A stretch of DNA of 64,000 nt from Spongilla lacustris (Eukaryota; Porifera; Demospongiae; Spongillida; Spongillidae), in the NCBI GenBank assembly GCA_949361645.1, contig OX442423.1, positions 3,778,023 through 3,842,022 on the forward strand, read 5' to 3'. This document shows positions 37,739 to 49,496 of the stretch, one piece after another. Each line of letters begins with the position of its first letter. The stretch's first letter is position 1. A model generated the notes under the pieces. It was not told the origin of the DNA, searched no databases, and saw nothing but the letters and a program-made list of their open reading frames with translations. The position numbers and the translations under genes are program-made.

Positions 37739-40700
37739 TTAATGAGCTCGAACTTCACCATAGAACACTTTCTGTGATGATGGATTTGGAGCTGGTTTTC
37801 GCTGTTGGGATGACTCTGGAGGAACTGTCCCAACTGAAGCATACACAATCTGTGGTGGAGTGTGCATGGGTACAAATAAGACACTTGAATTGTTGTCATG
37901 TACAGCTACATGTAAACAACTTGACTATAACTTGTACAATGATGTAAACACCTCAATTGTTACTGTTCAGCAGACTACATGTAAAACATGTAAATGGATC
38001 TGTGCAGCTGTATATGCCAATAGTGTGGTGATAGGGACAATAGGTGTGGCTATGGTAGATTCTTTGAGGGTGTGGTCAGGTAAATGGGCATGTACTTAGG
38101 CTGGGGGTGGGGCCCGTGGAGAAATCATAACTCGACTAAATCACAAATTCTTTTGAACACTTTCCCCTATAAAATCAGCTTTATTTTGAATACAAGTGCA
38201 ATGTCCATTCTTGGCTTAATGCATTTTCAAGTCAAAATTAATCAATGTACATGTACATGTCGTAACATGTCCATCTGCAAAATGTCTTAGCAATAGATTT
38301 TGTTGAATTCAAATAAAGCTGTGATCACAGATCGACCAGGAGAGCATGCACATTACGAAGGTATACAATTTTTACAAACCTTTTTGTATACTATCTCGTT
38401 CTCAGTGCTACATGTAGCTTTTACAAGTCCCAGGCCATCATATACATGTATATATGTACATCATACATTTTCAATTACAACAGTACACAATCACCAAGTT
38501 TCGTAGTAATGAACACCTCCATAATTTAATATACAATAGGATATGTCCTTATGATGTGCAGTGATGACAAGGTTAGGTGACATCTTGTATCCTAGCAACA
38601 CCAGCAGTGCAAGCTCACCCCTTGGTTATGTGGCTTCTTAGAGGAGTCAACAGTAGAGTACTCTGCTTCAGTGTTTGGACCAGGAGGAGGGGGAGGAGTA
38701 TCACGAGAAGGAGGGGGAGGAGGGGAAGGGGGATCATGATCCACACTTGTAGGAGTGGCTGGGGTGGGACTGAAGTATAGGCAGTGAATACACTTTACTA
38801 AATGTTCCCCAGAGCCAGACCCAACATTATGGAATGATGACAAGAGTTGAATGCAATCAATAACCAATGCACATGTACATGTACATAACACAGGCCATTT
38901 CCATTGAACCTATGACAAATAGCCCTACACCCCTTACGTAAACGTGGTACCTAGCAACAGGGTTTATTACAGCCTTAGCAACCGACGTGTTTGTAAAGTA
39001 CTTTCCTTAACACTTGGGATGATCTGATGCTCTATTGTGTTGTCTTACTTCTATACTGCCTGATAGTGTTACACACTCATGAATTCTGAGTGTGTTGTTT
39101 GAGGTCAGGTGATACAGATTGCTCTGGTACTTTTTCTGCCCTTATGAAGTACCCTGAAACTTGTATAAATATAACTGAGATAGGTCAGCTCCATTAAGGC
39201 TATCACATGACCTCTCCTATGCACATGAGGTACAACCTGTGCGGGAGAGCATCTAATGCGCATGGCAAAACAACTTTCCAGGGAAATACAGTAAGAGGTT
39301 AGGTTATAATTAGGCAATGCCTGTGATCTGGGGGGAGGGTGGGGGGGGGGGGGGGGGTAGGAGTCCGTGATTGTGTTCTACAGCCTACATATACATGTAC
39401 ATACTGTACAGCCAACATACATGTACCACTACTGTACAGCCTACATACATGCACCACTACTGTACAGCCTACATACATGTACCACTACTGTACAGCCTAC
39501 GTACATGTACATACTGTACAGCCTAAATACATGTATCACTACTGTACAGCCTACATGTACATACATGTACCACTACTGCACAGCCTACATACATGTACAT
39601 GTACCACTACTGTACAGCCTACATGTACATACATGTACCACTACTGTACAGCCTACATACATGTACTACCACTGTACAGCCTGCATACATGTAGTACAGC
39701 CTACATACATGTACCACCACTGTACAGCCTACATACATGTACCATTACTGTACAGCCTGCATATATGTACCATTGCTGTACAGCCTGCATACATGTACCA
39801 CTACTGTACAGCCTACATACATGTACCACTACTGTACAGCCCACATACCTCTTTAATGGTACTTCATCACGTGTTTTGGCTGCAAATATTTATATTTAAA
39901 TTCAGGACAGTGTCAGAAGTAACTTACAAGTACTATTTGGCATTTTGCGGACAATGAATACAATCAAAATGATAATGATGATGACAATCATAACGAAGAT
40001 GACTCCGCCCACTACTCCACCTACTATTGCACCAATAGCAGACGCTGTGAGAGAGGGGGAGGAGGAATGGGGAGGAGGGAGGGTACATTCAGTATTATCC
40101 ATAGTCAAGTTAAATCCACTTGCATGGCATTGTTATTCATTTCCTGCAAGTGATTTGTGAGTAGTACATGTATCTAACAGGCAGGAAATGAATAACGCTC
40201 ACAATACAAGGAGCTAATTAATGCTTTCAACTTGGCTTTGAATAGTTAACTATACTTCTATACATACAAGTAAAGTTAATGACACATACACACAACACAC
40301 ACGTCAGTCATGGCAAATAGCCTACACACATGTAAGTCATGGCACATAGCCTACACACATGTAAGTCATGGCACATAGCCTGCACACATGTAATTCATGG
40401 CACATAGCCTGCACACATGTAAGTCATGGCACATAGCCTACACACATGTAAGTCATGGCACATAGCCTGCACACATGTAAGTCATGGCACATAGCCTACA
40501 CACATGTAAGTCATGGCACATAGCCTACACACACGTCAGTCATGGCACATAGCCTACACACATGTAAGTCATGGCACATAGCCTACACACACGTCAGTCA
40601 TGGCACATAGCCTACACACACGTCAGTCATGGCACATAGCCTGCACACATGTAAGTAAGTCATGGCACATAGCCTACCCACATGTAAGTCATGGCACATA

Positions 40701-43658
40701 GCCTACCCACATGTAAGTCATGGCACATAGTCTACAAACACGTCAGTCATGGCACATAGCCTACACACACGTCAGTCATGGCACATAGCCTGCACACATG
40801 TAAGTAAGTCATGGCACATAGCCTACACACATGTAAGTCATGGCACATAGCCTACACACACGTCAGTCATGGCACGTAGCCTACACACATGTAAGTCATG
40901 GCACATAGCCCACACACATGTAAGTCATGGCACATAACCTGTAAACGTTGTATCTGAAAAATACATATAATTGCACACCGGGGGTAATTTAGAACAAGAG
41001 CACAGTACACCAATCAATCTACAGGTACAGGTAGGATACTTGCCTGCTGTAGTGGATGTGCCTGCTGTAGTGGATGTGCCTACTGGTGCTGTTGGTGTAG
41101 CAGTTGGTATGGAGGTGAGGACACTTGAGGCAGTTGGAAGGGATGGGCTAGAGGCTGGCCCTGCATGTACATGCACATGAAAAATAATAATATCTTGTAC
41201 ATGTACATGTAGGACACTCGCCAAGAAAACATAAAAATTTCTGCACAGGAGACTACATATGTATAATATTACAAGGGCCTGGGTAGGAGGCTGTGTACAT
41301 GTACATGTGATCGATGCTTGATAAACATCATTACCTGCTAGAAAGAGGTGGCAGCTACAGTGTATCTGCTTGCATGTTATCAGTATGCCACCACTCCATA
41401 TGTGGGCTGCATGCATTTGATGACGTGCATGTACATGTACATGCAGCCTTAATTCATATTATTGTCCTGCATTAGTTTTAATGGAATACAAGTTTTAAAG
41501 TCCCCCAATGTGATACATGTATCATAGAAGACAGCCCTTGGACAGAGTTAATATACATGTAGATGTATGCAGCTCATATACATACAATGATGTTTATCAG
41601 CATTGATTAACAATCATGAGTAGTGTACTTACATGAGATATAACGCTGTATTGTGCTGCTGTTGCTCCCTGCACAGTTGATGGCCACAGTTGAGATATTG
41701 TACAATGTCCCATTCGTTAGTCCATTGACCATTGCAGATCCATTGGCCATGACCACATGACTACTGGTGTAGCTGCTGTTACTGATGGTGACATTGTAGC
41801 TTGTAGGAAGACCACCATTGTGGGAGGGGCTCACCACCACTTGTACCATATCTGGACCAATGGTTTGTGCCGTAATATTTGGAGGTCCAGGAGGAACTGA
41901 AAATGTATGCTATCCAATACAATACAACATGTACAGTAACAAAATCATTCTAATACTAGTACATGTACATACATTTACATGTATGTACATGTAAATGTAT
42001 GTGTATGAAAACTTCACATACGCAGCAACAACACAGCTTAGAATAAGATCAAATGCCAATAATCAACATGTACATGTACACAACCATTCCCACTCTTTGA
42101 CAGTGTACTTGTACACATACAGTGGAACCTCTCTAATGCGGAGTTAAATATTCCCTATATTTAGCAACATACATGCAATGCCTTTTTCACGAAGTGTTAA
42201 ATATAAGTAAGTTTCTCTGATGGCAACCTATAGTAACACGTATGAGCAGTCAAAACATCAGGGACCAGGGAACCAAAATCATTAGTGTGAAGATTTGTCT
42301 CCAGGTGCAAGCATGGACTCCTACATTTACTTAGTCTCGTCCCCAGCCACAATAGATGCTAGCAGCGGATACATGTAGCAGTGATGTAATCCATCAATTG
42401 ATTGGGGTTGGGAACAAGATAACATGTCAGATCATCAAACAAGCCCAAAAACATGCACATACATGTACATTGTACATGTATGTGCATGTGATGTATGCCA
42501 TTCACTATGGAAATACAGTACAGAGACTATTCGTACAAACCAAATTATAATACACCAGCCAAAGCGTATGGTTTAAACCACTTGGGGTATCCTGCAGTAC
42601 GGAGCTACATGTAGTGCAAGAGCCAAACAAGACCCCAAAAACATATTTACAGATGTAGTACTGGTAACAGAGAAATGGTGTGGTATGAAATGTTAAATAT
42701 TAGTTGATAGTGCTAAGTATAAATTATTATTCAAGTAAAAAATTATTGTTAAGAAATTATATTCATTTAAAAGCATTGTGTACATCATACACCCAGTAAT
42801 GTAATCCTCAACCTCACACAAAATCAAATCTTACCTATGACTGTGATCTGAGTGTTATTCACAATGATATTATTAGCAGACAAGTCTTGGGTCCCAGCCT
42901 TGATCACTGATGATGTCATACTGCTGATGGCTGTCACTGACAAGGTACTTGTCAGACATGGTTTGGATGCACCAGGGTCCACATTGGTTGCTGTGTAGGG
43001 TCCACATGTCGTGGTCGCAAATCTACAAGTATTTGCAATCTGCGTTAGTACAATGCTATCTGGTGTAGCAGAACCACTGCATGTTCCATTGGGCAGTAGC
43101 CATAGGTTAGCACCAACTAGATTCTGGACAGTTGATGTAAATGTCATGTTGGCCCCAGGACAGGCTACAGGAGGACATGAGACCACACCTCCATTAACCT
43201 GACATGTGAGGTTCTGAGCATGGACTGGGGAAGAGTAGAGACAATGATACAATACAGAGTAAGATGTACACACATGTACAGACCAAGTCATGTGTATCAA
43301 GTCATGTGTATGCACATATACATGTACAAACCAATTCATTTATACATGTACATGTACATGTATGTACACACATGTACTGTGTATATACATAGTCCGTGGA
43401 TTTAGTAGATATAATCCAATCCTGTGATAATCATGAGATAAAACACTGACTGAAAAAGCAGTTACACATGCACAAATATTTAGTGGACATAAAACATGTT
43501 ACAAATGTACAAGTAGTAATTATCAATACTGTACACATGCGGCATATATACTTGTATGCTGAATATAAACAATGAATTAAGATGCATGTTATTTATATGA
43601 ATACCATAAACATACCTTGGACTAAGTAGCAGAGAAGAATCAGATTGAAGAACTTCAT
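37739..43658 (-). CDS. ITIM-like single-pass receptor: signal peptide, Cys-rich Ig-like region, FN3, stalk, TM, YxxV tail; 7 exons
   Basis: Exons in transcription order: 43658-43616, 43224-42835, 41896-41633, 41160-41044, 40044-39928, 38758-38619, 37849-37739. The first five introns are phase 1 and the last phase 0; the sum is 1,182 nt, 393 aa. Residues 1-18 are a signal peptide (MKFFNLILLCYLVQVHAQ). Residues 19-144 are Cys-rich with LTCQVNGGVVSCPP and TTCGPYTATN, like sponge Ig-like ectodomains. Residues 145-232 are FN3 (start VPPGPPNITAQ, end YNISTVAINCAG) with several N-glycosylation sites. Residues 233-271 form a Ser/Thr/Pro stalk and 274-303 the TM helix followed by RK. The tail has SPPPPPSRDTPPPPPG (SH3-type) and Y344 (EYSTV), Y360 (IVYASV) and Y387 (VFYGEV); the last two fit the ITIM pattern. 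Intron 4 uses a GC donor. Ligand and partners are unknown; SHP-type phosphatase recruitment is inference. I know no named homologue. Confidence 0.8.
39385..39850. repeat. ~30-bp minisatellite in receptor intron 5
   Basis: Unit close to TACATGTACCACTACTGTAC plus AGCCTACA, about 15-16 copies, slightly variable. A G-rich run (39331-39357) precedes it. Long frames reading TYMYHYCTAYIHV-like repeats are an artefact of the unit. Confidence 0.92.
40280..40935. repeat. ~29-bp minisatellite in receptor intron 4
   Basis: Unit ATGTAAGTCATGGCACATAG plus CCTACACAC, about 22 copies, with an ACGTCAGT variant type interspersed. It has no unique spacers. It lies within the intron between the stalk and TM exons. 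Confidence 0.93.
42330..42420. mobile_element. Degenerate TAGTCTCGTCCCCAG MITE copy in receptor intron 2
   Basis: It begins TAGTCTCGTCCCCAGCC, includes a GCAGTGATGTAATCCATC core and ends TTGGGAACAAGA, a decayed match to the family ends. Confidence 0.55.
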
Positions 43659-44788
43659 TGCCTAAAACACCACACACTCGTCAGATAATTTGAATTTAAT
43701 CAACACCCACATAAAACTACAAACTAATGTTAATAAATATCATGATATTAAGATCAATTTCAAGAATAGTGCAAAATTTCATGTACCTCTCTCTTCTAGT
43801 AAGTTTTGCAATGAAATATGTGCCTAATTATTATTATTTTCAGATTCTTGAATAATTTGATTTAAAATTTCCTGGAGACAATTCTTCACACTAATGATTA
43901 TCACTAAATCCAAATCATTACAGGCATTTGATGTACATCATCTGCAGACTATAAATACTTTTTTATTTATAGATGGTAGCGACAATAACCACACGTACAG
44001 ATGCTATTGAAGTCCATGAAATCTAAGACATATGCTGAAATTAAAAGATTCTTTCAGTTAAATTTTACATACCAGTATTATAGAATATCTGAATTACATG
44101 TACATAACTACATTGTACTTTGGCTTGGTCCTGCATCATCTGGTTCGTTCGATCTATTGCCAAGAATGAAAGCTGCCAAGACTTACTTCTTAAAGCATGG
44201 TACATGCACCTGATGGGGGGGATGGTTCACCATGTCTTCTTTAGGTCCCCCACCGCATGGGACTATGGCCTAGTTCTGGGCAGATTTACGTTCACAGCAG
44301 TTTTAACAGCCAGTACTGCTAACAATATGTTTCAAAAGCACAGCTGGACTAGTCGACTGTGGTTCCCTTTACATACCCTATTGTCTGGGCCGTTTTTAAA
44401 TATATGCACGTGTATACATAGAGAGAGCGCCTGCTAATGGTTATGTTCAAACAAGTTTATAGGGCGTGATTCAATTATAGATCGCAAACCAATGTGGTAC
44501 ATACTCGCATACACGCGTATACGTGTAAACAAAAGGGCCAACAAAAAATTTTGTACAAGTGCATAATTCAACGGTGCGCGATTTGGACTAAGTTTATTTT
44601 CCTTGGGATTAAAGGTATACTACCGTTTGTTTTGGATTTCACAAGCGCTAAGCCAATAACAGTATACCGGTGTGGGAGGGTGGATTGTCCCCCCGTGCGG
44701 AATGTATATAAAATAAATATGCATGGTAGACCTACTACACCAGTCCGGGACAAATATCTATGGATAAGTTAACTCACAGATTACTTCG
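43659..44788. other. Region upstream of the receptor gene
   Basis: No gene family recognised. The minus-strand promoter of the receptor should lie in the first few hundred bases; no clear core element is visible. Confidence 0.4.
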
Positions 44789-45969
44789 CAGGGGCGGATC
44801 CAGGGGGGGGGGGCCCCCCCCCCCCCCCCCCCCCCCCCTTTTGTTCAAAATGCTTTTTTTTCTTCCCACGGCGAATAATAAAAAATGTAGATCACGTGTG
44901 CGAACGTTCACGAGTTTCAATGCCGCGAAATACATGTACAGTACTGAGTGTTCGCATGTATAGTTATTAACAATAGATTGATCAATCATTCGTACGTAAG
45001 CGCGTCGCCGTGGTGCTTACTTGCGTAAGCAAGGGACGCCTGAGGTTTTGTCTTTACAACTGTATTCTTTACAAGCAATTGCAACGGCATAGCTTCGTAC
45101 TAATGCTAAACAAAAAGTAACGGCGATTCTTTCTGAAGTTCAGCGTGCGCGTGCCTCGATCGTCTTATAACGGACCCGCGATTTTGTCTTATCTTGAACA
45201 CAAGCTTTCTGTGGCATTTTCGGTCAGTGCAGAAGGTTATACAATCTACTCTACGTGATTTAAAACGATCGCTATAGCGATTGCTTGTTCTGTGATAGCG
45301 GAATCGATTTTCTTTCGCTCGTCTGTTTGCAATATGCTTGAATCATAATGCAACCATGCAAGAGGCGATGTAACTTAAAAGTCTTCTCCAATACGCGGTA
45401 GTAAACCGTCTACAATATCACACAGATTCACACTGCACTCTAAAGAACAAAACAGGACATTTATACAAACTCTTACTCAAGTATACATGCACTTTAAAAT
45501 TGAAGTAAACATTGATCAATCTATATGATTTTAAAAACATGAAAATGATCCTATGAGAGATCGAGGCACCGTATACATGTAAATGGTCATGGAGAGCGCT
45601 TGCCGAAGTAACTATGAAAAGGATCAAACCATATCAGTGCAACATCTTTTGGCTTTGATTTCCATGCATGCGTGCAATATAAAGAAAGAGTACCTGTGGA
45701 TGAAATCTGCGAGCAGTTTGTAGTACATAGATCAGCAATTGCCAGTCTTATAATCGTAAATTGCTGAATTAATGAAAATTTTCACGCATTTTTTATGAGC
45801 ATGATATAACTTAAAAAAAGCGTGGGCGTCTGGGGCTCCGCCCCAGGCCCCCTAGCTGGGAGGTACCCAATCCCGCACCCTCCCCCTCTTTAATTAATCA
45901 TTATTCATTAACAACCCCCCCCCCCCCCCCCCCCTTTTCTGAAACAGTGAAACCCTGGATCCGCCCCTG
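44789..45969. mobile_element. Non-autonomous element with CAGGGGCGGATCCAGG ends
   Basis: The left end CAGGGGCGGATCCAGG (44789) and right end CCTGGATCCGCCCCTG (to 45969) are perfect inverse ends of about 16 bp, a terminal motif I remember from hAT-like repeats of many invertebrates. A second right-end copy stands at 46041-46056. G/C homopolymers sit just inside both ends. There is no transposase. The flanking octamers do not match, so the outer limits or later rearrangement are uncertain. Confidence 0.6.
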
Positions 45970-47307
45970 CTTCCCCGCTCTCGTATTAGGCGAAGTTCCG
46001 CACTTCTATTAATCGATCCCCACCTCCCCTAACTAAAAATCCTGGATCCGCCCCTGCAAAATGCCTTCACGGGGAGAAGGAAGAATACCTCCAAAATCGA
46101 AACTACAAGTTAGAATCCTCGGTACAATGTTAATATTAAATAAAGGCGGGCCATCGGCCCGTCTGCTCGTGACATCTACCGGCAGAGCAAATCTGGAGTC
46201 AAACCGAGCTTCTAAAGGAAATGGCGACAGGAAAAGAATTCTGTTGCGGTGCGACTCCGCCGGTAAATTAACTATCCGGATACCGAAATCCGATAGACTT
46301 TATTCCGGACTCCAGTATCCGGATTATCCGGTTTTTATCCGGATTTCATAACATCTACATTGCACACCATGTTTTTAGAAGTTGCTCTGGCAATATAAGT
46401 CATATTGACTGATATATACACTCAAAGGTGAGGACGCTGATAACGAATTTGCATACACAACCTATGAATGACCAATGTTAGCAATGTAATTGAAGCGTGG
46501 ATAACAATTAACAAATTCAATTACGGCATTTATTCAGCATGGAAAACAGCTTATATTTCCAACTTTGATTACTAGCCAGAAATGTCAAAGCATCAGCCAT
46601 TTGTGGTTTTATGCCTTGGCGCACACTCTTCCAAGTTTTGAAAAAACTTTTCAAGCTCTTCGCTTCTGTCGCCATAGACGCCATTCAGCAACCACGTGAC
46701 AAAACTGAATTAATGCTCCAGTCCCGTGACTCCGTCACGCCCAATTCTTGATTATAGTGTACCAATAGATGTAATCTAGCTGAGTTTGACCAGAGTCTAC
46801 TGGAGAGACTGCAGCGCAAACACTACATACAATCCTATAAGGATTAAACAATATAACTTCGGCGGATTTGAGCCGAAACAATCGGATTCCATTACGCAAA
46901 ATATCCGTGTCAATCCGGATTTGGACCAGGCCGGATAACGGATAACGGATTGATGAATAACAAGGCGGAATCCGTAATATCCGTCATTTAATCACTATCC
47001 GGATGCAAACCCTAGGTGCGAGCTTCTAAGAGGCGGCGTTATAACTGAACTCAGACGAGAAACGAGCTCCTTAGACCTAAGAGGCAAAGCTTGGCGCGCG
47101 ATTTTCGATCTAGAACAGCTGCAAATGTAACATAACTGTAAACATTGTGTTGCTAGGCAATAAACATGGGAATTACAACGGCTGGATTTTATCATACATG
47201 ATACAATCGTTTACATTGTACTGGTATGTACGGGTTGCCAAAGTACATGTACGCCTGTATACTAGCAGTTACTTATTAAAAATGAAACAAGATATAAAAA
47301 CATTCAA
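45970..47307. other. Intergenic region with repeated TCCGGAT/ATCCGGA words
   Basis: It holds a second CCTGGATCCGCCCCTG end (46041-46056). Two clusters of TATCCGGAT-type words (46270-46345 and 46910-47005) in inverse orientation may be ends of a further roughly 700-bp element. No coding family seen. Confidence 0.45.
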
Positions 47308-47495
47308 GTCTCTCTGAGAAAGTTAGTGGTATATAGGATTTGAAGGCAATGGTGGTGTAAAAAGGAAGCAACGATGGTACAAAAACTTTTAATAGTCCTA
47401 TCAGTATTTAGCAATGTAAAATGTACGTACTATTAAAGAATATCAGAAATTTTGTATCATCGTTGATCCCTTGTTCCCTTCCTTTTTACACCTAT
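47308..47495. mobile_element. Foldback MITE family 1, right arm truncated
   Basis: The left arm TCTCTGAGAAAGTTAGTGGT through GTAAAAAGGAAG is followed by a centre with an AACGATGGTACAAAA/TTTTGTATCATCGTT pair and the inverse CCTTCCTTTTTACACC, then the arm stops early. Confidence 0.8.
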
Positions 47496-47707
47496 CGTAC
47501 AGACATCACCTGGCTTCGCGGCCCCAGGCTAATGACAAACTTTCAAACTCACTGATTACTAACCTTGAAGATTTATGGTAACACCGCTAGGCCTAGGGCA
47601 TATCTCTGGTAGAGGGCCTCCGTAGGTAGAAGTCCTGATCGTTTAATATCACGTGATGACAACGATGGATCGGGAACTGGCCAGGTAAGATACGTACACA
47701 TGTATAG

Positions 47708-47765
47708 ACTTAGTCTGGGGACCAGACCATATTTGAGTATATGGTCTGGTCCCCAGACTAGTATA
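47708..47765. mobile_element. Short foldback, TAGTCTGGGGACCAGACC
   Basis: Arms of about 22 bp with an ATTTGAGT-like loop, related to the TAGTCTCGTCCCCAGACC family. Confidence 0.7.
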
Positions 47766-47800
47766 GACTAGAGCTAGAGTTACCAATCATTGTGAATCTG

Positions 47801-47970
<170 letters not shown>

Positions 47971-48112
47971 GTGTGTAATTAATTAATAGTGTCTGTGTTT
48001 GTGTGTGTGTGTGCGCGCGCGCGTGTGTGTATCATATCCAGAAATGAGCGGTCAAATTAAAGTCAGAAGTAATTAATTCGCGGTTTGCGAATATTTTCCC
48101 GTAGACATGTAT

Positions 48113-48141
48113 GGGGGGGGGGGGGGGGGGGGGGGGGGGGG
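48113..48141. repeat. Poly-G tract
   Basis: About 29 consecutive G between unique sequences. Confidence 0.8.
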
Positions 48142-48242
48142 TACTTCAATACCAAGCACGCCAGATTTTTCTCAGCATTTGTCATGAGCGATTGCTAGTA
48201 CACTACATTTGCCATGATTTTTAGTGTGATCGCCGTATTTTT

Positions 48243-48323
48243 CCCCTAGGAGTGTCCTCGATGTATAACCATACATTGTATCATTTGTATGGTTATACCA
48301 TACATTGAGGACAATCCTAGGGA
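48243..48323. repeat. Imperfect palindrome (CCCTAGGA...TCCTAGGG)
   Basis: The arms CCCTAGGAGTGTCCTCGATG and its near inverse CATTGAGGACAATCCTAGGG enclose ATAACCATAC pairs. It is probably another foldback MITE. Confidence 0.7.
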
Positions 48324-49496
48324 AGCGACGTCTTAAAAAGGACAAATACATTAATACACAATAACAATTGCTACAATTTCTACCAGATTTGCGAACATAT
48401 ATGCATCAAAATGATTACATACACTGATCAAGGGTTATAGCCGTTTGTTAACTCCATTCATAGTTGTTACAGCAGTACTTCCCATATATGGAATTTCTAT
48501 TTTTAAAGCGCACAATAAATGTAGATGTGTTGCACCAGACATGTTCAAATACACAGTTTCTTGAAGTTCAAAGTTTTCTCTGCAGCTTAATTGTATCACA
48601 CTCATGTTCTATGGACACTGCTCTTTTGATATTCTTTCCTGGTGTGATGCATGAGGTTAGTTCTAATCAAGTGCAGTCATATTTGCCCAAAAGTGGTCTT
48701 ATGCCAAATGACTGTAGCTGCTGAAAGCCCCGAACAAGACAATAAGTACTGTCTTGTAGCTTCAACAGCTAACAATATTCCATACAGCATCTATATGAAG
48801 AAGCACCTTAAAAACTGATTGCACTCAGCTGGGGTATCTTACATCATTTTGCTGTGTAACAAGCTCTATCTGACATGACTGCATGGTATACAGCCACTTG
48901 GTCTGTCAGTCTGCTGATTCTAGCACAAGGTCATACTGCACCTGAGAATCGAATGATGGTATAACGTCTTCCAGCTGAGACAAGTGGCAACTTAGACAGA
49001 ATGCACAAGAGGCCTAGAGGTGGAAGAACACCCCTGCATCACTACACAGCAGTGCATGCATTTTGTGACAACCTTTCTTGGTGTTCCAGGTTAATAAATG
49101 ACTGTCAGCAAGCAAAGAGATACCACGAATAAAGATGTTAGATAAATGGGGAAGAGTGCAACAGCGCAAGCCCGTAACGGGGGGGGGGGGGGGGGGGTTC
49201 GAATGCAATAGAAAGTGCTTTATGGAATGTATTGTGTGGAGGGTTTAGAGGAGGAGGTGTGTTCCCTCTTCTCTGCAGATCCTTCAATGCACCACCATAC
49301 CTGTGGATACAGTTGTCACAGATTTGATATTACTAACATTGCCACATGTACCTTTCACTTCTACCATACATGCAGTTGCAATACAAAACGCATAGCAATG
49401 TCATGACTCTGTTTTGCTTCCCTCATTAAATGACTCAACCCTAAATGAAAAGTAACGTACATATAGGTGTAATAATACATCCTATTCACGTACCAT
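48324..49496. other. Intergenic region
   Basis: No recognised gene. It contains a 19-bp G tract at 49179-49197. The last part is 3' flank of the minus-strand DUF6589-type gene. Confidence 0.4.

Noticed and set aside
39339..39957. Two long overlapping frames of TYMYHYCTAYIHV-like repeats
   Set aside because: They are produced by a ~30-bp minisatellite whose unit is a multiple of three; they lie in a receptor intron on the opposite strand.
40280..40935. CRISPR-like appearance of regularly spaced 29-bp repeats
   Set aside because: Repeats are head to tail without unique spacers, in a eukaryotic intron; it is a minisatellite.
46061..46351. 96-codon plus-strand frame beginning MPSRGEGRIPPKSK
   Set aside because: No family resemblance; it overlaps repeated TCCGGAT words and begins at a transposon end.
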